Counted from the stretch's first letter, positions 1 through 8,244 are shown. The stretch is 64,000 nucleotides of DNA from Bacillota bacterium (GCA_023399055.1 JAEWQV010000010.1:62001-126000); one strand, 5' to 3'. Program-made: numbers and translations. Notes: generated from the sequence alone by a model not told the origin.

Positions 1-12
1 ATCAAATATCAT
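1..12 (-). CDS. 5' end of a divergent gene cut by the window edge
   Basis: Only the first four codons (M-I-F-D) are inside the window. A GGAGGTG ribosome binding site at about 18-24 sits at good distance from the ATG at 12-10, so this is a convincing start. It is transcribed away from the repressor at 198. In prophage and ICE immunity regions this position is usually held by a Cro-like regulator or excisionase, but the product cannot be read here. Confidence 0.55.
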
Positions 13-40
13 TTATTCACCTCCATTTCACTGGGTCATA

Positions 41-94
41 AGTTCTATCTTGTAGAACTATTTATAATATATCACATGTCGAATTTGTTCGCAA
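41..94 (-). promoter_or_regulatory. Leftward promoter with palindromic operator
   Basis: On the minus strand TTGCGA (94-89), a 17-bp spacer and TATATT (71-66) form a plausible sigma-A promoter for the gene starting at 12. A 7-bp inverted repeat AGTTCTA/TAGAACT (41-47 and 53-59) lies around the expected transcription start. A TAGAACT half-site recurs at 113-119. The likely ligand is the repressor encoded at 198. Confidence 0.5.
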
Positions 95-135
95 TATCAA
101 AATTCAATTTGATAGAACTTTTTATCACTTTTCTA

Positions 136-164
136 TTGAACTTTTGTTCAAGTTGTTTTATAAT
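136..164 (+). promoter_or_regulatory. Repressor promoter with overlapping operator
   Basis: TTGAAC (136-141), a 17-bp spacer and TATAAT (159-164) precede the repressor gene. The -35 box is one arm of the inverted repeat TTGAAC-4 bp-GTTCAA (136-151), so a protein bound there would block this promoter. Autoregulation by the repressor is inferred. Confidence 0.6.
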
Positions 165-197
165 ACAAACATAAACGATAAGGAGAATTTGTAAATA

Positions 198-725
198 ATG
201 AGGGAGAACACATCTACTAGATTAAAACAAATTATGGAAGAGAGGGGTTTGAAACAAGTTGATATAATAAATAAATGCAAACCATTATGTGAAAAATACA
301 ATGTCAAACTTACAAAAAATTATCTTAGCCAATATGTATCTGGTAAAGTTGAACCAAAGCAAAAAACCTTATCTATATTAGGTATGGCATTAGATGTAAA
401 TGAAGCATGGTTAATGGGATATGATGTTCCAAAGGGGAGAAATGCTATGGTAACATCGGATGAAAGTCCTGTACTTAAAGCTTTATTAAATTCAGAATAC
501 AAAGATACTAAAATTGCTGAACAATTCATTATGAAGAAACTTGCTGATAAAATTGATTTTGAATCTTTGGATTTCACACTATTAACAGAGTTTAAGAAAT
601 TAAATATCGACGGAAAGAAAGAAGCCATTAACAGAATAGTAGAATTAACATTTGTACCTAAATATATTGAAACTCAATCTCTTGATTTAGTTGCAGAAGA
701 ACCAGCACCATATAAAATTGACTAA
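198..725 (+). CDS. XRE-family phage/ICE-type repressor
   Basis: A 175-residue protein with an N-terminal helix-turn-helix of the Cro/C1 (XRE) type in residues ~5-75, containing the KNYLSQYVSGKVEPKQKTL recognition segment and the typical AWLMGYD exit. The C-terminal ~95 residues are charged. They show no S24/LexA-type Ser-Lys autopeptidase motif I can see, so induction by self-cleavage is not supported. AAGGAG at 179-184 precedes the ATG. The gene is divergent from the gene at the left edge, with palindromes between them, and sits upstream of an integrase. Together these form a lysogeny or immunity module. Repressor function is inferred from family and context. Confidence 0.8.
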   Translation: MRENTSTRLKQIMEERGLKQVDIINKCKPLCEKYNVKLTKNYLSQYVSGKVEPKQKTLSILGMALDVNEAWLMGYDVPKGRNAMVTSDESPVLKALLNSEYKDTKIAEQFIMKKLADKIDFESLDFTLLTEFKKLNIDGKKEAINRIVELTFVPKYIETQSLDLVAEEPAPYKID

Positions 726-750
726 TTAAAAATTACTTAGATAAAATAAA

Positions 751-778
751 ACCGTCTCTATAATTAAACAGAGACGGT
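751..778. terminator. Hairpin after the repressor gene
   Basis: ACCGTCTCT (751-759) and AGAGACGGT (770-778) form a perfect 9-bp stem with a 10-nt loop. There is no U-tract on the plus strand; on the minus strand an AT-rich T tract follows. It is a probable weak or bidirectional terminator. Confidence 0.5.
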
Positions 779-833
779 CAATACAATAGAATAACCAGGT
801 AGTTATAATATTGCCGTTAGCAAGCCTATTATA

Positions 834-876
834 ACACCTTTAACATAAATCAACAATATGTTGGGTGTATTTTTTA
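834..876 (+). terminator. Two-tier hairpin with U-tract before the integrase
   Basis: ACACC (834-838) pairs with GGTGT (864-868) and AACATA (842-847) with TATGTT (857-862), followed by ATTTTTTA. This is an intrinsic-terminator-like structure that insulates the integrase from the repressor transcript. An ATG at 858 lies inside its right arm, which argues against that codon as the integrase start. Confidence 0.55.
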
Positions 877-905
877 TACCCTATTTTCAGAAAGGAGCAA
901 TTATT

Positions 906-2183
906 TTGGCAGAGATTAATGTAAGAAAAAGGGGTGAAAAGTGGGAATACCGCTTTGAAGCAGCTAAAATTGATGGTAAAAGGAATCAAATAAGCAAGGG
1001 AGGATTTAGAACAAAAAAGGATGCACTAGAAGCAGGCATAAAGGCTTTATCATCATATAATAATTCTGGTCAACATTTTGAGCCTTCAGAGATAAGTGTT
1101 AGTGATTATCTTGATTATTGGTTTGATAATTATGTAAAAATTAATTTGAAATATAATACCCAGCTTGCGTATTTGAGCCACATAGAAAAACATCTAAAAC
1201 CTACGTTTGGTCATTATAAATTAAGTTCTCTAAGTAGTCAGTCTGTACAAGAATATACAAATAAACTAAAAATGAATGGGTTTTCTAAAAAACATGTTAC
1301 AGGAATAATTACTACGCTTTCAGGATCTCTAAATTATGCGATTGAGCCATTACATTTTAGGCAAACCAATCCATGTGATCACATTAGATATCCTAGGTTT
1401 GCCAAAGATATTAAAGATGAGGTAAGATTTATAATACCACTTGATGATTTCAAACGAATTATAGAACGTTTCCCATCAAATACGCAATTTTACCTTCCCT
1501 TAATGATCGGGTTTTATACCGGATTAAGAATTTCAGAAGCTTTTGCGCTTACATGGGATGACATTAATATGAAAGAAAAAACACTAACTGTTAATAAAAT
1601 AGCAGTAAAAAGAAATTATGGAGTAGACGTTAGAAAAGTATATAAAGAAAAAGGGAAAAAAGAAGAGAAGTCTGCATGGTATTTCGGTAGTCCCAAAACA
1701 GAAACATCCAATCGAACTATTAAATTTGGAGAAACGCTTTACCATGCATTTAAGGAAGTTAAAAAAGCCCAAATGGAAAACCGAATGCAATACGGCGAAT
1801 ATTATAACGATATTTATAAAAAATCCGAATTAGATGAAAAAGGGGATGCAATATTTAGACTAATAGAGATTGAAAGGTGCATACCCTGTGCTCTTCCAAA
1901 AGCCGATATGGTTTGTGTACGTGAGAATGGGCAATACGTTTCAACTGATTCCTTTAAGTATTGCTCTAGGGTTATTCACCACGAATTAAAAATAGCTTTC
2001 AATTATCACTCTCTAAGACATACACACGCAACTATTCTTATTGAAAATGGAGCCAATATAAAAGACGTTCAAGAAAGATTAGGGCATCATGACATTACAG
2101 TAACAATGAATAGCTATGTAAAAAATACAGATATCATGAAAAGTAAAAGTGTCGATATTTTTGAAAATGCTGCCCACATATAA
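906..2183 (+). CDS. int: Tyrosine recombinase / integrase of an integrated element
   Basis: A site-specific recombinase that would integrate and excise the element whose end lies at the left of the window. I choose the TTG at 906, giving 425 residues, because AAAGGAG at 891-897 is correctly spaced, the protein then begins MAEINVRKRG, and the upstream ATG at 858 sits in a terminator hairpin. Order: N-terminal arm-binding region (~1-50, RKRGEKWEYRFEA), core-binding SAM-like domain (~60-155, SVSDYLDYWFDNYVK), catalytic domain (~170-425). Catalytic residues are visible: Arg in TGLRISEA, H-x-x-R in YHSLRHTHA, His in RLGHHD and the nucleophile Tyr in MNSYVKN. The frame is intact. It is convergent with rlmD, 80 bp away. 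Confidence 0.9.
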   Translation: MAEINVRKRGEKWEYRFEAAKIDGKRNQISKGGFRTKKDALEAGIKALSSYNNSGQHFEPSEISVSDYLDYWFDNYVKINLKYNTQLAYLSHIEKHLKPTFGHYKLSSLSSQSVQEYTNKLKMNGFSKKHVTGIITTLSGSLNYAIEPLHFRQTNPCDHIRYPRFAKDIKDEVRFIIPLDDFKRIIERFPSNTQFYLPLMIGFYTGLRISEAFALTWDDINMKEKTLTVNKIAVKRNYGVDVRKVYKEKGKKEEKSAWYFGSPKTETSNRTIKFGETLYHAFKEVKKAQMENRMQYGEYYNDIYKKSELDEKGDAIFRLIEIERCIPCALPKADMVCVRENGQYVSTDSFKYCSRVIHHELKIAFNYHSLRHTHATILIENGANIKDVQERLGHHDITVTMNSYVKNTDIMKSKSVDIFENAAHI

Positions 2184-2185
2184 AT

Positions 2186-2227
2186 CTTGTCCACCACTAG
2201 AATTTTCGGTGGACAAGTGGTGGACAA
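2186..2227. repeat. Inverted and direct repeats beside the integrase (possible attachment-end sites)
   Basis: CTTGTCCACC (2186-2195) and GGTGGACAAG (2208-2217) form a perfect 10-bp inverted repeat with a 12-nt loop. GGTGGACAA recurs directly at 2219-2227. The repeats lie between the integrase stop and the rlmD stop, where arm-type integrase sites and the att core are expected. They may also act as a terminator, but no U-tract follows. The att assignment is inference. Confidence 0.5.
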
Positions 2228-2263
2228 CACCCACAAATAAAATCTGTTAGTCTTTATTAATCC

Positions 2264-3658
2264 TTATTTTATACGGGTTAAGAGGCATACAGTTTCCACA
2301 TGCACAGTCTCGGGAAACATATCCACCGCACAAACCTTTTCAACCTTATACCCCTTCTCCTGCAACACATCCAAATCCCTCACCAGCGATGTCGGTTTAC
2401 AAGAAATATAAACAATCCTATCCACTCCAAAGTTAATTATCTTATCCAAAGCCTTAGGATGAATCCCATCCCTAGGCGGATCAAGAACAATAATATCAGG
2501 CTTTTCTGTTAAGGAATCAATCACCTTTAATACATCACCTGCAATGAATTCACAGTTACCCAATCCATTCAACGCTGCATTTTCCTTCGCAGCTTCAACC
2601 GCCTCTTCCACAATTTCCACACCAGTTACCTTACTTGCCACAGGTGCCAATAACTGTGCAATAGTTCCAGTCCCACTATATAAATCAAAGATTGTCCTGT
2701 CCTTCGTTTCTCCTACATACTCACGTACCTTGGAGTATAATACTTCTGCCCCAAGAGAGTTTGTTTGAAAGAAAGAGAAAGTAGAAATCTTGAATCTTAG
2801 CCCTAATAATTCTTCATAGATATAGTCTCTGCCATAAAGCTGTACTACCTGGTCACATTTTACAACATCCGCAAGGCTGTCATTATAGGTATGCATAATT
2901 CCAACGATATTACCTAACATTGACAGATTTAATAATTGAGTAGCCAATTCCGTAAAAATATCCTCGCCTTCGCTCCCATTGTTCTGCACTTCCCCTGTTT
3001 CTTCTTGTGAAGAGGTGAGGATATTAATTAATATCTCTCCTGTCTTCACTGCCTTACGTACCAGCAGATGTCTTAAGTATCCCTTATGCGATAACTTATG
3101 ATAATAAGGCAAACCTCTTTCTTTACAATACTCTAAAATGCAACTTAGTATTTTATTAAAGTCCTCATCCACAATTGCGCAGTCATCTACGGTAAGAATA
3201 TCATGAAAACTACCCTTCTTATGCAAACCTAATGCTAAAGGGCCATCCTTGTACTCATCTCCAAAGGAGAATTCCATCTTATTACGGTAACCCCATTCCA
3301 CCGGACTCCCTAAGATACCTTCAAAATCATAATCCTGGCAGACCTGATCGAGTAATCGCTTCACCTGTTCCTTTTTCATATCGAGCTGGTTCTCATAGGA
3401 CATAGTTTGATAACTACAGCCACCACACTGACCAAACTTACTGCATGCTTGATCTCTACTCTCCAGTGGTGATTTCTCTAATACTTCTTTCAGACTGCCT
3501 TCTGCTCTTCCAGCTCTCTTTTTATTTATGGCAAATCTAACTTTCTGTCCTGGCATGCTATTTTTAACGATTACTTTTTCACCCTCACACTCGATTATGC
3601 CTTTGTTTGGGAAGTCAACTCTTTGAACGGTACCCTCATAAATCTGTCCTTTTTTCAT
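2264..3658 (-). CDS. rlmD: 23S rRNA (uracil-5-)-methyltransferase, RlmD/RumA family
   Basis: SAM-dependent methylation of a specific 23S rRNA uracil to m5U. The 464-residue protein has an N-terminal TRAM domain (~1-60), then the iron-sulphur region C-x5-C-x2-C in ACSKFGQCGGCSYQ (~72-85) and a Rossmann-type methyltransferase domain. Diagnostic motifs are FFQTNSLGAEVLY, the SAM motif FDLYSGTGTIAQLL, LDPPRDG and the catalytic-cysteine motif SCKPTSLVRDL. In Firmicutes one enzyme of this family can modify both U747 and U1939 (RlmCD), so the exact target is open. No good Shine-Dalgarno precedes the ATG. The 3' end faces an integrase and may be the integration target of the element. Confidence 0.9.
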   Translation of the reverse strand: MKKGQIYEGTVQRVDFPNKGIIECEGEKVIVKNSMPGQKVRFAINKKRAGRAEGSLKEVLEKSPLESRDQACSKFGQCGGCSYQTMSYENQLDMKKEQVKRLLDQVCQDYDFEGILGSPVEWGYRNKMEFSFGDEYKDGPLALGLHKKGSFHDILTVDDCAIVDEDFNKILSCILEYCKERGLPYYHKLSHKGYLRHLLVRKAVKTGEILINILTSSQEETGEVQNNGSEGEDIFTELATQLLNLSMLGNIVGIMHTYNDSLADVVKCDQVVQLYGRDYIYEELLGLRFKISTFSFFQTNSLGAEVLYSKVREYVGETKDRTIFDLYSGTGTIAQLLAPVASKVTGVEIVEEAVEAAKENAALNGLGNCEFIAGDVLKVIDSLTEKPDIIVLDPPRDGIHPKALDKIINFGVDRIVYISCKPTSLVRDLDVLQEKGYKVEKVCAVDMFPETVHVETVCLLTRIK

Positions 3659-3710
3659 CTATCTATATGGTAACCAGCAATGGTAAATAAAAATAATTTA
3701 CTTATTCAAA
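3648..3710 (-). repeat. rlmD leader, copy 1 of an imperfect ~63-bp duplicated segment
   Basis: The segment covers the first codons of rlmD and ~50 bp upstream. It recurs in the same orientation at 4561-4622 with only about ten differences. On the minus strand a hairpin (GTAAAT/ATTTAC) precedes the conserved GGTTACC box and the start codon. An outer pair ATGGTAAC/GTTACCAT extends the dyad in this copy only. The rest of the gap to 4013 shows no gene. Confidence 0.6.
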
Positions 3711-4013
3711 ACTGTTACCATCCCTCCTTTTTTCACAATTAACTATTATATTTCTCACTTCGAATATTATAAGGATTTTTTACGCATTTGTCTACCTAAG
3801 GTCTGTTAACTTCCTTTTTAAAAAATTGTGACTGCTACGGCGGTATGAAATTAGCATATTCTAGCTTGTACAATTATTCCATATAACTAATCTAAAAAAG
3901 ATCTTGAATTAATGTTTCTTAAACACAACACAAACACTTTTCAAATATTGATCATGTATTCTTTAGCCATCATCAAATGATAGATGAAATAAAAAATATG
4001 TGAGGTATACACT

Positions 4014-4445
4014 ATGTCTGTTAAAAATTCTATGGAAACAACTAAATCTATTGAAAAGGCAATTAGAGACCGTCTCGAAACTGGATTCAAGAACTGGAAT
4101 GGAGGATATGACGGTTGGCTTGATTGGTGCAATACCTTGTATGAACCAGATGCACATTACAATATTCCTTTCGGTGGTTCCCAACGTCGCTGCACCTTAG
4201 ACGAATACAAATCTATGATGGGACAACTGTTCCAGCACTTCACCATGGATCTGGGTGAGTTTGAGAACATGATTATCAAAGACAACTGGTGCGCCATTCG
4301 TTATACTGTTAAGGTTACAAATTTGGACACTGGAAAAGAAATCATCCAGAACACAATGGAATTCGTGGAGTTCAAGGATAATGGTGATGATCGCGGTGTT
4401 CGAGTTGTTGAAGGTTGGGCTTTATCTGATTCTGCACTATCCTAA
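4014..4445 (+). CDS. SnoaL-like / NTF2-fold protein
   Basis: A 143-residue soluble protein resembling the SnoaL-like branch of the NTF2 superfamily: an N-terminal helical part (IEKAIRDRLETGFKNW), an aromatic-rich middle (YEPDAHYNIPFGG) and C-terminal strands with the typical MEFVEFKDN and VVEGWALSD segments. Members are small cone-shaped barrels that act as hydrolases or isomerases or bind small ligands; the substrate cannot be told. GAGG at 4002-4005 fits the ATG, and a strong terminator follows, so it is a single-gene unit. It is bracketed by two copies of the rlmD leader segment, suggesting insertion into or duplication at this site. Confidence 0.6.
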   Translation: MSVKNSMETTKSIEKAIRDRLETGFKNWNGGYDGWLDWCNTLYEPDAHYNIPFGGSQRRCTLDEYKSMMGQLFQHFTMDLGEFENMIIKDNWCAIRYTVKVTNLDTGKEIIQNTMEFVEFKDNGDDRGVRVVEGWALSDSALS

Positions 4446-4472
4446 TTCTAAAATTCGCATATATCAATTATG

Positions 4473-4510
4473 AAAGGAGATGTTCTCACTAGGTGACATC
4501 TCCTTTTCCT
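4473..4510 (+). terminator. Intrinsic terminator of the SnoaL-like gene
   Basis: Perfect 11-bp stem AAAGGAGATGT (4473-4483) / ACATCTCCTTT (4496-4506), followed by a short T-rich run. Confidence 0.8.
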
Positions 4511-4560
4511 TCGAAATATATCTATCATTCATATTGTTGACACAAAGAAGATAAACTCAA

Positions 4561-4622
4561 CCTTTTTTCATCTATCTAAGTGGTAACCATCAATGATAAA
4601 TAAATATATCATTTACTCATCC
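4561..4622 (-). repeat. Copy 2 of the rlmD leader segment with a truncated start
   Basis: Imperfect duplicate of 3648-3710. On the minus strand it retains the GGTTACC box and an ATG followed by AAA AAA GGT and then a stop, so it encodes only M-K-K-G. The upstream hairpin is kept with changed bases (AATGATA/TATCATT instead of GTAAAT/ATTTAC). It looks like a decapitated rlmD start region or a second copy of a structured leader. Confidence 0.55.
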
Positions 4623-4782
4623 AACCTAAGCTTCCACTATTGTGCAATCAATATACATAACCCCTCAATCCTTGTCACAAACGCCAATCCTGGTTCACAT
4701 ACATTTACAATCACGTAAGATAATGCTACACTTTATCTTAGTTTGCTGATCTTTTCCTCATATTCTACGAATGGAGGAATCT

Positions 4783-5787
4783 ATGAAATACCTAAAGAAA
4801 TTCTTACTTACGCTTATTGTAAGTTTATCCGTTCTATCCCTCACCATCCCAACACTACATGTTTCCGCTACTTCTTCCCTATTTTCATTTATAATTCTTT
4901 CTCAATATAAAGCAACTGCTGATATAGGAGATGACACATACATAGCTGCTGTCACTTCAACTGGAAAGAAACCAACCTGGAAGAGCAGCGATTCTAAAAT
5001 TGCTTCTGTCAATACTTATGGCGTCGTTACGTCCAAGAAGGCTGGTACCGCAATCATTACTGCTAAGATTAAAGATGCCGAAGCCTCTTGTCAGATTACT
5101 GTTAACAAGACGAAAGTTACGGTAAGTAAGACCAGTGCATCCCTAGAGAATGGCGAATCTCTTCGATTAACAGCTTCTACCTCTAATGACAGCAAGGTCA
5201 CTTGGAAAAGCAGCAAGAAAAGTATTGCTACCGTAGATGAGTACGGCAAGGTTACCGCATTAAAGCCTGGTGAAACTGCAATAACTGCTACTGCTGATGG
5301 AACAAGTACGATTTGTAATATTACCGTCAAACTACCCACTGTAAAACTTAACAAGACATCACTAAGCCTTTACAGAGGTCAAACCACCAAGTTATCTGCC
5401 ACTGTTTCGTCTGGCATAAATCCAACCTGGAAAACCAATAAGAAAAGCGTTGCCATCGTTGATGCCACCGGTACTGTGACAGCTATAAAGAATGGTACAG
5501 CAATTATTACGGCTACTGTAGATGGGGTTTTGCAAACCTGTGAGATTGTAGTAAATAAGCCCGATATCACCTTGAGCGCTACTGAAGTGACCTTGAAGAA
5601 AGGTGCAACTACCACCCTGACTGCCAATGTCTCTTCAGGCAACATACCTACCTGGTCCACCAGCAATGCCAATATATTATCCATTGACTCAAAAGGTGTC
5701 ATTATTGCAAAGCAAAAGGGCAGAGCTTATGTCTATGCCGCCGAAGATGGCACCAAGGTACGTTGTACCGTATATGTTACTGATTAA
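4783..5787 (+). CDS. Secreted protein with four Ig-like Big_2 repeats
   Basis: I choose the ATG at 4783 (334 residues), since GGAGG at 4773-4777 precedes it and overlaps the alternative ATG at 4771. A signal peptide (KK, then a hydrophobic stretch to ~VSA at 28) is followed by four tandem ~75-residue Big_2 (bacterial Ig-like group 2) domains. Each has the PTW/VTWKSSxxxIAxVD..G.VTA...G.A.ITA core and ends near ~110, 185, 260 and 334. Such domains occur in clostridial surface proteins and adhesins. There is no LPxTG, SLH or C-terminal membrane anchor and no catalytic domain, so the protein is probably released or held non-covalently. A dispersed repeat element lies just downstream. Binding partner unknown. 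Confidence 0.75.
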   Translation: MKYLKKFLLTLIVSLSVLSLTIPTLHVSATSSLFSFIILSQYKATADIGDDTYIAAVTSTGKKPTWKSSDSKIASVNTYGVVTSKKAGTAIITAKIKDAEASCQITVNKTKVTVSKTSASLENGESLRLTASTSNDSKVTWKSSKKSIATVDEYGKVTALKPGETAITATADGTSTICNITVKLPTVKLNKTSLSLYRGQTTKLSATVSSGINPTWKTNKKSVAIVDATGTVTAIKNGTAIITATVDGVLQTCEIVVNKPDITLSATEVTLKKGATTTLTANVSSGNIPTWSTSNANILSIDSKGVIIAKQKGRAYVYAAEDGTKVRCTVYVTD

Positions 5788-5817
5788 ACTGTGAGAAATT
5801 GATCAGCAAACATAAGT

Positions 5818-5954
5818 TAACAGTTTAGCCCTGCAAGCCTTAATACATAGAAAAAAAGCGTGCTTCTAAATATGCATATTGAATTAAAACTTGTAGGGCG
5901 TTCTGCCTAAGCGAGATACAGTGAAGTAAAATCGAGCTTATGGCTAATCTGTTT
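5818..5954 (+). repeat. Dispersed foldback element, copy A
   Basis: About 137 bp beginning TAACAGTTTAGCC and ending GGCTAATCTGTTT (near-complementary ends). It has a central AAAGCGTGCTTC foldback and the conserved segment GTAGGGCG...TGCCTAAGCGAGAT. The same architecture recurs at 8348-8488, 34731-34867 and (inverted) 28784-28925. It fills most of the 5788-6088 gap. No coding capacity. Family not recognised. Confidence 0.8.
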
Positions 5955-6088
5955 CAACATTAGTAACCCTTATAATAAAATTCACTTGAATATCCTTCCA
6001 TTTTGAAATATACTGTTGAGCATGGGAATAATAAGGATAAACACTATAATTTTAATCATTCATTGCGAATGAATAGGAGGATACAACT

Positions 6089-6526
6089 ATGCAAATGGAT
6101 CAATTGCAAAAAGATATGGTAGCCGCTATGAAGGCTCATGATAAGGTGCGTAAGGACGCTATTTCGTCTTTAATCTCTGCGGTGAAAAAGATTGCCATCG
6201 ACGAAGGCTGCCGTGATAATATTCAAGAGGAACTTGTTGATCGTGCCATATTAAAAGAAATGAAGCTTGTGAAAGAGCAGCTGGATACTTGCCCAGCAGA
6301 ACGTGAAGAATTACGTGCTGGCTATCAAGCAACTCTAGATGTAATTAAAGACTATGCCCCTGTTATGATGACCGAGCAGGAAATTGAAGCTTTTATTCTT
6401 GGAAAATACTCTGAATTAGTTGCTACTAAGAATAAAGGTATGATTATGAAGAACGTTTCACCAGAGTTAAAAGGCAAAGCAGACGGTAAATTAGTGAATC
6501 AAATTGTAGCTAAACTTTGCGAATAA
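6089..6526 (+). CDS. yqeY: GatB/YqeY family protein
   Basis: A 145-residue all-helical protein matching the YqeY family. These proteins resemble the C-terminal tail domain of the GatB subunit of tRNA-dependent amidotransferase and are found as stand-alone proteins in most Firmicutes. Visible hallmarks are the N-terminal MKAHDKVRKDAISSLISAVK helix and the C-terminal GKADGKLVNQIVAKL motif. AGGAGG lies 10 bp upstream of the ATG, and a perfect 12-bp terminator follows. The cellular role is not firmly established; a link to tRNA or aminoacyl-tRNA handling is inferred from the GatB similarity. Single-gene unit. Confidence 0.88.
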   Translation: MQMDQLQKDMVAAMKAHDKVRKDAISSLISAVKKIAIDEGCRDNIQEELVDRAILKEMKLVKEQLDTCPAEREELRAGYQATLDVIKDYAPVMMTEQEIEAFILGKYSELVATKNKGMIMKNVSPELKGKADGKLVNQIVAKLCE

Positions 6527-6547
6527 TTCTATACAAGAGGAATGATA

Positions 6548-6579
6548 AAGACCAGCTATGTTATTCGATAGCTGGTCTT
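6548..6579. terminator. Terminator of yqeY
   Basis: Perfect 12-bp stem AAGACCAGCTAT (6548-6559) / ATAGCTGGTCTT (6568-6579) with an 8-nt loop. It may act for both yqeY and the converging importer operon. Confidence 0.8.
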
Positions 6580-6718
6580 CTTAATGTTTAATATGATTTT
6601 CTTCTCTTTATGATTCATATTCTCTTTATGTTAATATAATCTTGTTCTCATATATTTAATTACAATACCATAAACATTACAATTGCTTAATATTTGTTAA
6701 TCCATGTAAATTTAATCT

Positions 6719-7462
6719 TTATTCCTGTTCCTTTAGAACTCTCTTTAAGAATTCCTTAGTTCTATCCTGGGTTGGGTTATTAAAGATCTGCTCCGGTGTT
6801 CCTTCTTCTGCAATAACTCCCTTATCCATGAATACAACACGATTAGCAACTTCCTTAGCAAAGCCCATCTCATGAGTAACCACAAGCATCGTAAGACCGC
6901 TTTTTGCAAGCTCTTTCATTACTGCAAGAACCTCACCCACCATCTCCGGATCAAGTGCTGAAGTTGGTTCATCAAAGAGAAGAACATCTGGCTCCATGGA
7001 CAATGCTCTGGCAATCGCAACTCTTTGCTTTTGACCACCGGATAATTGTTTTGGTTTCGCATTGATATACTGATCCATTCCCACTACGGACAGATATTTC
7101 AAAGCAACCTTCTCTGCTTCTTCCTTACTTCTCTTTAACACCTTAATCTGACCAACGGTACAGTTGCTAAGTACGTTGTGGTTGTTAAACAAGTTAAATT
7201 GCTGGAACACCATTCCAAGCTTGGTACGGTAAGCATAGATATCATGCTTATCATCTAAAATGTTTTCACCCTTATAGATAATCTTACCAGCATTCGGCTT
7301 CTCTAATAAGTTGATACAGCGTAATAGAGTTGATTTACCGGAACCTGATGCTCCAATGATACACACTACCTCGCCTTTATCTACTGAAAAATCAATATCC
7401 TTTAAGATTAAATTTGTCCCGAAGGATTTCTTTAAATGTTGTATCTCAACTACTTTTTCCAT
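6719..7462 (-). CDS. Polar amino-acid (probably lysine) ABC transporter, ATP-binding subunit
   Basis: A 247-residue ATPase of the polar amino-acid uptake family (GlnQ/HisP type). Visible motifs are Walker A GASGSGKST (~36-44), the Q-loop in VFQQFNLF, the signature LSGGQKQR, Walker B VLLFDEPTSALD and the switch His in VVTHEM. It energises import through the permease encoded just upstream (17 bp gap); AAGGAGG precedes the ATG. It is the last gene of the operon headed by the lysine riboswitch at ~9.9 kb, so lysine is the inferred substrate. Confidence 0.9.
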   Translation of the reverse strand: MEKVVEIQHLKKSFGTNLILKDIDFSVDKGEVVCIIGASGSGKSTLLRCINLLEKPNAGKIIYKGENILDDKHDIYAYRTKLGMVFQQFNLFNNHNVLSNCTVGQIKVLKRSKEEAEKVALKYLSVVGMDQYINAKPKQLSGGQKQRVAIARALSMEPDVLLFDEPTSALDPEMVGEVLAVMKELAKSGLTMLVVTHEMGFAKEVANRVVFMDKGVIAEEGTPEQIFNNPTQDRTKEFLKRVLKEQE

Positions 7463-7479
7463 TTGATTATCCTCCTTGA

Positions 7480-8244
7480 CTAATTTTTATGTCTGATTGC
7501 ATCTTCCGGGCGTTCTACTTGCATCTGATTGCCTGGAATTACGTTATAAGAATCTGGACCATCCAACTTACGTTCAAAGTAACGTAAAATTCGGGTAATC
7601 GTTAGTGTCATAATTAAGTAGATTACACAAGTTACAGCGAATGGTTCAAAGTAACTATATATATTGCTTACTACAGTTTTCGTCTGGAAATATAATTCTG
7701 TCACTGCAATTACATTAAGAACTGAGGTATCCTTAATGTTAATAATAAACTCGTTACCAATTGGAGGTAAAATGTTACGCAATACCTGTGGAAGAACTAC
7801 ATGAAGCATTGTTTTCAAATGGTTCATACCGATTGCATGAGCTGCTTCAAATTGTCCTTTATCAACAGAGATAATCCCACCTCGAACAATTTCTGCTGTA
7901 TAAGCACCAGTGTTAATGGATACTACGAACATACCAGCAAAGATTGGACTCATATCAATATCAAATAACGCTTTCGACCCATAATATATAACAACAGCTT
8001 GTACAATCATTGGGGTTCCACGGAAGAACTCCACATAGATGGAAAGTATTATATTAACTACCTTTAATAAGAAGCGCCTTGCGCCACGGTCAGGCATTGG
8101 AATAGTACGTATTGTACCGATGATTAATCCAATGACCGATCCTAAAATTGTACCGACCATTGAAATCAAGAGCGTTGTTCCTGCTCCTCTTAAAAGCATC
8201 GGACTATATTTTTGTAACACCAATAGAATTGTATCTAAAGACAT
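7480..8244 (-). CDS. Polar amino-acid (probably lysine) ABC transporter, permease
   Basis: A 254-residue membrane protein of the HisM/GlnP-type permease family. It has an N-terminal hydrophobic segment with GAGTTLLISMVGT, further membrane segments and the EAA loop in GGIISVDKGQFEAAHAIG, which contacts the ATPase. One permease gene is present, so the channel is probably a homodimer. The RBS (AAAGG) is modest. Between this gene and the binding-protein gene lie a hairpin (8553-8594) and a dispersed repeat element, which may lower permease expression relative to the binding protein. Confidence 0.88.
   Translation of the reverse strand: MSLDTILLVLQKYSPMLLRGAGTTLLISMVGTILGSVIGLIIGTIRTIPMPDRGARRFLLKVVNIILSIYVEFFRGTPMIVQAVVIYYGSKALFDIDMSPIFAGMFVVSINTGAYTAEIVRGGIISVDKGQFEAAHAIGMNHLKTMLHVVLPQVLRNILPPIGNEFIINIKDTSVLNVIAVTELYFQTKTVVSNIYSYFEPFAVTCVIYLIMTLTITRILRYFERKLDGPDSYNVIPGNQMQVERPEDAIRHKN

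Noticed and set aside
858..905. Upstream ATG for the integrase at 858
   Set aside because: It lies in the right arm of a terminator hairpin and lacks a ribosome binding site; the TTG at 906 has AAAGGAG.
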